NCBI GenBank assembly: GCA_905397405.1
Contig: CAJPVJ010000849.1
Coordinates: forward strand, 1 to 20,022
DNA: 20,022 nucleotides
Reading direction: 5' to 3'
Origin: Oppiella nova
Taxonomy: Eukaryota > Arthropoda > Arachnida > Sarcoptiformes > Oppiidae
The notes beneath the pieces are model-generated. The model made no database searches. It was not told where the DNA came from and was given only the letters and a program-made list of their open reading frames with translations. Position 1 is the first letter of the stretch; each line of letters opens with the position of its first letter. Below are positions 11,343 to 20,022 of the stretch, piece by piece. Both the position numbers and the translations under genes were made by a program.

Positions 11343-12831
11343 GACCCCATCTCAAGAGATCGACAATAATTACTGATATCACGTCCAGAGGATAGTTGGG
11401 ACTTGTCATTAATAGTGATGATAACATGGATTACGTTTGCTATATGATTTTGACTTAATTATTATATTTGTTTTTAAAAATATTAAGTTTTTTAAGTACA
11501 ATTGAAACTTTAATTTTATTTTTAAATAAGATAATTTACAAAATATTTGCACAATTTTCATAAGATTTCCTCTTCATCTTAAAGCAAAAGATAATATTTA
11601 AATATTTAAAACAAATGAACCAAATTGTTTATATTTTAAAAATCTTCATAAAAATTTTAAAAATTAATAGTATATATTAAATAATTCTCAACTGATTCAT
11701 AAATACTATTTAAATATTTTAGTTAAATGTTTATAAATTAATTTTAATTAAATAATAATAATTTGAAGTCAAATATAAGGGGATAATGTGACTGATTAAG
11801 TGGAAAAGCATAAAGTTTGGTATTAAATACCTCCCATAATGTATGGAAAATAGGGTTACTATTTGTTTATAAAGGATGGCATAAAAAATTATAAGATTAA
11901 TCCCCGAATACATGGTTCACACGAGTGCTGGCTTTATATATTTGAGGAGCACTTATAGAAAATGCGAGTCAATACGAATACAAATTAAAAAGTTTTTTAG
12001 TCCACAATTTGGGTTGACTTACAAGTTGTTCACCAAAAGACGATTTCTGTAAAATTGGTGTCTTTTAAGTAAACACCGGTTGATATGAGAGGGAAGATAT
12101 AAGCGAGAGATAAAAGCACAACTTTTTATGTTTGGGTGAGTTTTAAAATAAACCTTTTAATCAATGATTAGTGTTTAATGAGAAGTGATTTGTTCCACTT
12201 TTCCGCCGCTTTATTCATGTATTAATAATATGATTGACAAATGAAAGTGTAATGAAGGTTTCATTCAAATACGGGTTTCAATCAAATTTGTGAATTAAAT
12301 TAGAAATGTTTGCTTTTAATAGAGAGTTCTGAAGATATGATAATTTATGAATTTATGAATGTTTATGAACTTTATAAAGACTCAATCAAAAACTGAAACT
12401 GAAATGAATATAAAGTGAATGCATAAGTATTGCAAATCTTCAAATAGAAATAATTATGAAAGTAATGAGATGTAATAAAACTTAAAATTACTTTTCGTTT
12501 GATTGAATCGTTTGATTTGCACTTAAATTCTAATACAATAATACAAATAGAAACAAATGCAAAAACTTGAATATTTATAATTATAAATCCTTTAAACAAT
12601 ATCTCATGTATTACTTCAACTCACTATACTTAAGACAAATATTGGCAAACATTACTGTTCTTATAATTTAAAACTTATTTTTGTATTTTATAATAATTTA
12701 ATATTTATTTTTCAAAAGGACATGAATATTATACAGAAAGTTATATGCTTAAAAATAATATGATGTAAACTATTTAAACAATTATTAATATTAATACTAG
12801 AATATTAAGATTCATTTATACAATAAATAGA

Positions 12832-12837
12832 TTTAAT
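12832..12837 (-). promoter_or_regulatory. Possible polyadenylation signal (ATTAAA) of the SLC17-like gene
   Basis: On the minus strand an ATTAAA hexamer lies about 50 nt after the stop codon of the transporter gene. ATTAAA is the commonest variant of AATAAA. In DNA this AT-rich such a hexamer also occurs by chance, so the call is weak. Confidence 0.3.
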
Positions 12838-12886
12838 GAATATACAGATATGAGAATAAAATAATAAGTAGTTATACAGTACTAAG

Positions 12887-14742
12887 TTAGTAATCAACGA
12901 TATCGTCGACTGTATAGATTTTTCTCTGAATTTTCTTGTCATTCAAATACGATGTCTCTGTGTTTGCAGATCTGCCCCAACTCTGCAACTCTGCCGAAGC
13001 GAACAATATGTACACCAATGATGTGAACACATATACGGCCGCAGATATGTAGAAGACATACGACCAGTTGTGGAGAGTGTGCTATACATACGGACAGACA
13101 GACAGACATTGCATTCATTACATACAATACACTGGTATTCATATTATGGTGAATGTGGTGGCAATACATACCCCGTCGTCATAGAAGGCGGCGGCAACTA
13201 ATGGGGCGACAAATCCGGGAATATTTCCGATACTGTTTGTGATACCCATGAGAGTACCCGCGTAATCGGGTGCCATGTCTACATGAGTTGAATTAAATCC
13301 AGGATAATTGCACCCATTGAGACCCATTCCCAGTATGAACAATGCGATGCTCAACGTAGTGTTACAGCGGGCCAGTACGACCCCACATAAACATATGGCC
13401 GGCCCTATGAATGCTGTTATGACAATGAAAAAGTTATAATAATTACAACATTTGAATACTGTATAAAAATTCAAACCAATTGTGTTATTAGTTTTGCGAA
13501 TAACATTGATTCCAATGATCTCTCTTTGTCGGACTTTATCGCTAATAAAGGATGCGATCCATGCAATGGTTGCCTGTAATAGATATGGCAGTGAAGACAT
13601 GACTGCATTCTGTAATTATAAAATATAACAAATATATAGTTAATTGTTTTTAAATCTCAATTTACATTTAGTATACTAATCATACATTTTTGATGTCAAG
13701 TCTTAAAACTTTTTCGAAATATGTGGGCAAAAGTGTCAGAATTGTAAGAAAACCCCAATTCTGTCCAAAATGTGTCACTATTAGAGCATAGACTGGAACC
13801 GATGTCCAAATATCTTTCCACGGGGTCACTTTCTCCTTCTACAATAAGTATAACAATTTCATAAACATTGTATTCAATATTATGCTTATTTGAAAATATT
13901 TAAAATCGAGAAACAAGTCAAAGACTACATACTGATTGTGATTTGTCTTGTGGTGGCATATCTGCTGTGATGTAATCGTACTCTTCTTGGGTTATAAACG
14001 GATGGGAATCAGGACTTTCGTGAACGAGAAGAGCCCAGAGAGCAAACCAAACACAACCGGCTATTCCTAACACATAGAATATTGAAGGCCATCCCTCAAG
14101 AAAGGTTGTGTCGCACAGGACTCCGGCCAGAGGTAGTGTAATGACGGTGCCGATGGGGGATCCCGTGAATATAATAGTAGAGCCGCGACTTCTCTCCATT
14201 TTAGGCATCCATCGCGATATCATGGCATTCATACAGGGAAACAGTGCCCCCAACGCCAATCCCTGTCCAATACGCGTAGCTATAAAGGCTATGTAACTGA
14301 CGCGTGCGGCCACAGGACCTATAAGTGAGAGGAGTGCCGCTATGAATATACTTCCGCCAAAAATCCATTTCCCGCCGTATTTTTCTGCCAGATTTCCGGC
14401 GGGCAGTTGTGTCACAATATAGCCGTAGAAGAAAGCGCCTAAAATCAGTGCCTGAGTGTCATCATCCCAATCGGAGAATTCACCCGATTTTACACGACTC
14501 CGCGAATTGGCCGACGAGTTCGTCCAACACATGTCGGCCAGTCGTGTCGAGTTCTCACTCTCCTGTTGGCCCACCATTGAGACAATGGCCACACTTAACA
14601 CCACTTTGTAAGCGTAGGCCAACACGAAGCCAAAGAAACTGAACAATACGAAGACAAAGCGGGCCGGGATGTGCCGGTACACCCAGTTTGACATCCGTTT
14701 CTCCGGTGGCATTGATGTTAAACTCTCAGAGCTTTTAAACAT
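12887..14742 (-). CDS. SLC17-family anion transporter (sialin / phosphate-cotransporter-like), five exons
   Basis: Exons on the minus strand are 14742-13933, 13838-13686, 13609-13477, 13413-13172 and 13081-12887, joined by GT-AG introns of 94, 76, 63 and 90 nt; the spliced frame encodes 510 residues and ends in TAA. The major-facilitator fold with about 12 membrane segments is clear: TM1 at about 28-50, TM2 96-116, TM4 152-174, TM5 190-210, TM6 220-240, TM7 283-305, TM8 326-344, TM9 366-384, TM10 384-404, TM11 416-442 and TM12 454-477. Family hallmarks are KVVLSVAIVSMV in TM1, GAFFYGYIVTQLPAG, RIGQGLALGALFPCMNAM in TM4, ERSRGSTI, and DMAPDYAGTLMGITNSIGN near TM11. The TM1-TM2 loop has NST and NSS glycosylation sites, as in sialin-type proteins. 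Relatives move organic anions or phosphate across lysosomal, vesicular or plasma membranes using H+ or Na+. Length fits the family (human sialin 495). Substrate cannot be told; K46, Q160, L164 and N172 differ from sialin R57, E171, E175 and H183. The start has A at -3. Confidence 0.93.
13092..13109. repeat. Short (GACA)n microsatellite in intron 4
   Basis: About four tandem GACA units within the 90-nt last intron of the transporter gene. It lies just upstream, in transcript terms, of the acceptor that precedes exon 5. Confidence 0.8.
13414..13476 (-). other. Intron 3 of the SLC17-like gene, 63 nt, multiple of three
   Basis: It begins GTTTGAA and ends ATAACAG on the minus strand and interrupts a codon after its first base (ATT G | CA, giving Ile-Ala). 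Removing it aligns the protein with the family (RKTNNTI then AFIGPAIC at the loop before TM9). Read through, it is open and would add 21 residues rich in Asn, Tyr and Phe. The family alignment favours removal in the main product. Confidence 0.8.
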
Positions 14743-17700
14743 TTTATTTAATTATTATATTATATTACAATTGAATTAAATTCTAATTGTATACAAAAAT
14801 AAAACAACTGTATGCACCATATAATGCTAGCATTAATTTATGACAGATTATATTGAATTGAGAGTTAATAGCAAGTGTTGAATATTTTAGGTATTATTAG
14901 TTAATGAATCATTAATAATGACTGGAATAAATGGCAAAATGAGAATTGTATGATTATTATTAATATTATTATTGCTGTTTTAGATACTGTAAAAGAGAAT
15001 TAAAATCTTGTGAACAGCTTTTGATGATTTTGTTGCCTTTTATTTGAACTGATCAGAGTGCATTTAATCTTTTGACCACATGTGCAGTATAGAATTACAG
15101 TTAAAAGTACAGTACTGTAATACACTTGTTTGCACTTGCACATTAAATGTTCAATAATCTTTAATAGAAAACTCAAATATACTCAACACTTTATTATATT
15201 TATTTTTTGTCTATTTTACTAGATTTGAATATAATAATTTCACAAATTATATAATAAATATTTACCAAGTATGAACATTTTTGTGTAGACTCAGAACAAA
15301 ATTAGATAAAAATGGCAGAAAAACTTATTACATATCTCACCATAATATGATTTGTGTTAAATTTCATGACTAGTTATGTTTATATAATAAGATAAAATAT
15401 ATAAATATTTAGACATATTCTCAAAGTAATGTCCTTAAAATTAATTTTATTGTTTAATTGTTATTATAACTAATTTAATTCACTATAAATTAGAGATCTG
15501 GTAATTGTTCAAATAATTCATAATTAAGTTTTGTTAAATTAAACTAATTTACCTCATATTATTATTTAATTAAATATAAATTATAAAATTATATTGATAT
15601 TAATATTTTGTAATAATCAACCCTAACATTGAATTTGTGCAAAATATCAAATATTTATAAATAATGAATTTTTTGACAAAAATATTATTGATAGATAACG
15701 AGGAATAATTTTTAAATAAGTCATTGTTTATTACGTATAAATATGTTTAAATAATAAATTTAAAACTAATTTACTAGTATTATATAAATAATTTTTTATA
15801 ACATTTTATCAATGATTTACATAGCATTTAATGACTTGTCAATATTTCTAATTATTAAATAATAATCAATAATTATTTTTTACTTAATAATAAATTATAT
15901 ACAATAACATTTTAAATAAGTATATGACAGGAAAAGACATTTTTATATTAAAGTAGTAAATCACAAGTTCTCAAACAAGTACATAAATATTGATAAGTAA
16001 ATTGTGTCGATGAATATATTGATAAATTAAACATTATTTACAAGAAAGTGTTTTTCGACCTAAAAATATCAAAAATATAAATGATATTTATTTTTTAATA
16101 GTGCGCCATTGAAATATATTTAAAAATTACAAAAATACAGATATTAATATTAATTAAGATTTTGTATATTTTTTGAGTTAAGTAAGTAAAAATTAATAGA
16201 ATAATAAACATGGCTTAATTAATAAGTCAATTGTCTTAAGAAAACTGTAATATAAAAATATTTTTATTAATTCAAACTATATTTGAATTTGAAATTTTGA
16301 AATTTACTTAATTCTATAGTTTTAAATTAATAATAAATGCCGGAATACATTTTATTTTCAAAACAAAAATTTTGAATTTAGGCACACTAAATCATGAGAC
16401 TAATTGCCATGTGCAAATTGTTATAAGGATTAAGGATACAAATTGATAAGAATTATTAACAATTCCCAAGAAATATATATTTCTAATGGAAATTTTCTTG
16501 GAGATATATCCTTTGACGTAAATTAGTATTTTGTTTAATGTTGATCTTACCAACTTGGTTATTGTGTTTTGAGTCCTACTTATTACCGTATACCTAATAC
16601 ATTATTTGATTTGATATCAATGCAAAACACTTATAATAAATAATATCAATTGATTCAATAACTTTTATATGAATAATTTTATTTCATATGTGGTGCTTGA
16701 ATATTGAAAGTATATTCTTATGACTTATAAATAAGTTATCTATTGTGAAGTGGAATAAAGCAAATTACATATTATATATTGTATTTATACTTTAAATTAG
16801 AAGTTGTAAAATATATTTAATTTGTAACAAAGTAACTTTTGAAAGAGTTAAAAAAATATTTGACTAAATAAAAAATTCTTATATAAAACTATTGACACAG
16901 GTGTATAAAGCAATATATTAATTATTAAATTGATTAGAGCAAGATCATTGTATGAAATGAATTGATATGATATGAAGTAGAATAAAGCGATAAAACATAT
17001 AAGGGTAACTTAGTACTCATTTGTAAAGTACATTCAAATTCCTATTGGGAACGTTAGGGTCTCATCAGTGGTGCAAACAAACCCACGCTTTGTTATATCA
17101 ATCAATTGATACTTTAATATTGTATTGTATTATAGTATTGAACTAAATTAGTACTACTAATACTGAATCAGTGAAATGATTCCAGGATTATAGCGCAGAC
17201 TATGGCAGGTATGAAAGGCTGTGAAAATAAAGATATTATTTTCTAGTCTATAAATACTAGAAATTTGGACTTATGAGTACAATTTAACTTTTTAAAAATC
17301 AAATCAATCGTTTGTTTTTATTAGATTAAATTATACATGTATATTGATTTGTAAAATTTAACTTAGAAAATATTAAGTACGGTATACCTAAAAAATTTAT
17401 CACATTAGTTCAAATACTACACATTTAATCTAATAAAACGTATCGTACTTTATTACTTGGAAATGCTCTTCAACTCATAAATTAAAAAAGTTTATAAAAT
17501 TTGAGCCGTTTTGACAGATTTGATACTATATACTAGTAATGAAACATCAATTAAATATTAATAAAAAATTTAACATAAAAGAGATGTAATAACATGTAAA
17601 TAATTTTAATAAGTAAATGTTACAAATATAAATCCAAATAAGAATTTTAAGTATTCTTTATCAATATTATTATTATTTCTATAATATTAGTCTATTTATT

Positions 17701-18154
17701 AGTTCATTTATACGAGATATTTATATAAAAATTCAAAATTATTTATAGAGTATGAAGAAATCATTAAATTCAATAAAAGTAGAGTCATGTCATTATAATT
17801 CATAAAGTTTATTCTGTCATTGAATTCTAAATTAATTGATTCAAAAGTAAAAATAATATTTACCAAACAACAAATTGTATTCTTTGTAAATAAACAATTA
17901 GTACAAAACAAGTATATTTTTAAACTTATAAAACGGGAGATCCTCTCAATTATCTGAGGGTTTCATTTCCCACAGATTTTATCAAAATTATGCTCATTTT
18001 TAAAGTTTATTTAAAGTTGCAATCTCTTAGCATATCTCAAACAATGAGTCCTATTTTTACCATAAAATCTCACAGAAATGTGTTTTGCTTTTGAAGGGTC
18101 TGTCAGTAGATTTGAGGTATCGGTTTTGCACCTAATTATTATACCGTGTATTAT
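14743..18154. other. AT-rich DNA upstream of the transporter gene
   Basis: The promoter and 5' UTR of the minus-strand transporter should lie just above 14742, but no clear core element stands out in the A/T-rich background. The rest has no coding character. Slightly more balanced patches occur near 15000-15130 and 17040-17230. A degenerate repeat of a GAAGTRGAATAAAGC unit occurs near 16747 and 16974. A 16-nt palindrome (AGAAATATATATTTCT) sits at 16469-16484. None supports a gene call. Confidence 0.6.
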
Positions 18155-18214
18155 ATATATTTTGAAATATAGTTTTCAAGGATATATCGCCTAAAAATAT
18201 ATTTCAAAATATAT
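18155..18214. repeat. 17-bp perfect inverted repeat with 26-nt loop
   Basis: The left arm at 18155-18171 (ATATATTTTGAAATATA) is the exact reverse complement of the right arm at 18198-18214. After one mismatch, four more pairs extend the arms inward. The loop contains GATATATCGCC. It could be a remnant of a small inverted-repeat transposon, a hairpin in a transcript, or chance in AT-rich DNA. Confidence 0.75.
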
Positions 18215-19728
18215 CCCAAAACTAGTATCAATTTAAAACAATTTTAAATGAAGATATGCTTTCATCTAAAAGTCGCTCAATTGAAGGCCTTTAACACAAA
18301 CTTCTATTTATGTCTCAGAAAAACATAAAAAAGAGTTGATTGACATTCAAGAGGAAAATTGTCTAAAAATAAATCCATAATTCATTCATCAAAGCAAACG
18401 AATCGGTGGTCATATCATTAATTAAACCAAATATTTATAAATGTTTCGATAAATGCAGCAAAATATGAAAACAATTTATTATAGGCTTATTAAATGCAAT
18501 GATATTTACAGTTTGGTCACAACTCTTGAAGTATTTTGTGGATTCAAGTGCTTATGTATGGGTTCGTGGACTTCCTTCTGGGACTAAAACCTTTGTGCCG
18601 TTTGACTCGACATCTGATTTATGATTAGAGTATTTTGAGTGCAAACTAATAAACCATAGGATGATTGTTATGGTCATCAAGTGGTTCATTAATTTTAGTG
18701 ATCACTAAAACAGCCGTAAAGCATGTTTGGAGTCATAGTTTTGTTGTGTTTCTTAATTTACATAAAAAGCAGTAATTTCTAAGACTTTATTCAGGTTTTT
18801 GTTGCAAACTTATAGTTTAATGACATAGTGACAGAGGCACTCAAATCTAGTTTTTAGGGTCAAAGTTTCAAATAACGAATAAGTTTTCCCGTACTTTCAC
18901 TTCAAAGCTGTAATTTCCCATATTTTCAGTTCTTAAGCGCAAATCCCTTTATATGATCGATATGTTAATGAAATATTTTTTAATACAACGATTAAAATGA
19001 ATTAATGGACATAATTATCTAAAAAATGATTTTAATCAAATTCACATCATAATTAATAAAACTGTATAATAATTTCCCTTGTTTCTCTTGATATAAAAAA
19101 ACACTTATTTTAGTGGTTCAACATATTATTACACAAATATTGTTAATTTAGTCAAGTATAATTACTTACAGAATACAAAACGTATAAAATTAATTAAAAA
19201 TTTTCATATCAGATGATGTCTTGAAACTTTCCACCATTTCGGGGGTTTTTATCGCCAAAACAAAAGTACAGAACTTTTAGGACTTATTAAACCCAATGAC
19301 TTTATATTTGAAGCATTTGTGGCATCACTCGTATTGGCGACAAAATTCCCACTTTTCTTATAATACGAAGAACTGATTTGAAAGATATTATGGAAATAAT
19401 TACAAAAATTACACCGAAATAAAAAGCATGCCCTATGTCTGCATTAGTTTCGATAGCTATATATGATTCATATCTGGTGTGAGAATTAACTATAATTTGT
19501 TGCTATAAATAAATTCCTAACTAAAGGATTATTGAAAAAATAATAAAAGCAAAGAACCGGTCATTAGTTCACTAACACGCGTATAAACAGTACTTTCTCT
19601 GAAAGAGTACAACAAAACTTCAAAATAATTAATGATCAAACATATTATACATTTATTATTGGAATTTATTTTAATTACATTTAAGCAAAAAATTGCTCAA
19701 ATAAAGAGTCATTCATTTTTTCCTTAAG
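18215..19728. other. AT-rich intergenic DNA, no gene seen
   Basis: Mostly AT-rich with a more balanced patch at about 18520-18640. No frame there shows family resemblance, and no tRNA A and B box pair was found. Nothing else could be supported. Confidence 0.55.
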
Positions 19729-20022
19729 GTGTGCACTGAAAGTGAATTGACTGGCAATGCATTGGACGGGCAGTAGAGGGTTAGCACGAGTGTGGGATAC
19801 GCTGTGAATACGAGTTCACGAGTATCTCAATGGATGGAAAGTTTGGTTCACGTCTTAGCCTTGGAAACCGACTGCGAGAGTGTCTCTCACTCTCACTGTT
19901 AAGCCACTGATTGTTAACCTGTAAGTCATTATAACTTTCTCTGAGATCCAGATTAGAGATGGATATGAGGCCTGTCTGTCAGATTAAGTTCTCCACTATT
20001 TCTCGACTAATAAGAGAGAAAT
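19729..20022 (+). promoter_or_regulatory. G/C-richer end region, possibly promoter or 5' UTR of a neighbouring gene
   Basis: Composition rises sharply compared with the preceding 5 kb. There are GAGAG/CTCTC clusters, including a GAGAGTG-TCTCT-CACTCTC hairpin at 19876-19894, and a strong donor-like GTAAGT at 19921 followed by CTGTCAG ending at 19982. These would bound a 62-nt intron on the plus strand, similar in size to the introns of the transporter gene. Short ATG frames at 19830 and 19834 run only 20-30 codons. I read this as a possible first, non-coding exon of a gene lying beyond the window; strand and function are uncertain. Confidence 0.3.

Larger units (their letters stand above)
9625..12886. 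other. AT-rich intergenic DNA downstream of the transporter gene
   Basis: This long AT-rich stretch contains a CT microsatellite and slightly more mixed-composition patches near 10095-10130, 10850-10920 and 11930-12120, but no exon-like sequence, tRNA or transposon that I recognise. The patch at 11930-12120 has a TTTATATATTTGAGG string followed by more balanced sequence and could be a regulatory stretch; this is only a guess. Open frames here are Ile/Tyr/Asn/Phe-rich and typical of chance. Confidence 0.6.

Noticed and set aside
12939-13169. A 76-codon minus-strand frame overlapping the transporter's last exon
   Set aside because: It runs through intron 4 and out of phase over exon 5. The in-phase reading of 13081-12887 gives the conserved TM12 (YVFYISAAVYVF) and a stop, so this frame is a shadow.
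16469-16484. 16-nt perfect palindrome AGAAATATATATTTCT
   Set aside because: It is made mostly of alternating AT in AT-rich DNA, where such palindromes are expected, and it has no partner or gene context.
17708-17911. 67-codon minus-strand frame
   Set aside because: Rich in Ile, Asn, Phe and Leu as expected for chance frames in AT-rich DNA; no motif and no splice context. The frames at 11731-11913 and 12372-12599 were rejected for the same reason.
18560-18640. Possible tRNA or small exon in a more balanced patch containing GGTTCG
   Set aside because: No matching A box, no cloverleaf pairing by eye, and no paired splice sites with a conserved reading frame.

Overview
The window looks like nuclear DNA of a small-genome arthropod. 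The intergenic DNA is very AT-rich, the one host gene has introns of only 63 to 94 nt, and the large insert is an envelope-bearing Ty3/gypsy retroelement of a kind common in arthropods. A mite or other chelicerate is my best guess from the tiny introns and the protein style. This is inference; nothing in the window fixes the species.

Layout. Positions 1-622 are AT-rich with no gene. Positions about 623-8230 hold a minus-strand Ty3/gypsy-type LTR retroelement fossil. From high to low coordinates it has one G/C-rich LTR, a primer-binding site resembling the 3' end of a tRNA-Arg, a gag-like region, an aspartic-protease motif, reverse transcriptase-RNase H-integrase, and an envelope-like region with a furin-type site and a Gly/Ala-rich fusion-peptide-like segment. 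It is broken (about five breaks) and no partner LTR is seen at its low end. A detached envelope-type fragment of the same family lies at 9205-9624 and shares a 130-bp block with the main copy. Between and beyond these pieces, 8230-9204 and 9625-12886 are AT-rich and carry two CT microsatellites.

Positions 12887-14742 carry the one clear host gene, on the minus strand: a five-exon SLC17-family (sialin / phosphate-cotransporter-like) major facilitator of 510 residues. All splice sites follow GT-AG and the joined coding sequence is open from ATG to stop. Several residues that matter in human sialin are replaced, so this may be a divergent branch with changed substrate or ion coupling. Its 63-nt third intron is a multiple of three and has no in-frame stop.

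Positions 14743-20022 are AT-rich intergenic DNA with one long inverted repeat near 18.2 kb. The last 300 bases are clearly richer in G/C and could be the start of a neighbouring transcript. I found no rRNA, tRNA, CRISPR or operon-like structure. The transporter gene and the retroelement show no functional link; the element appears to have landed in the intergenic space downstream of the gene.
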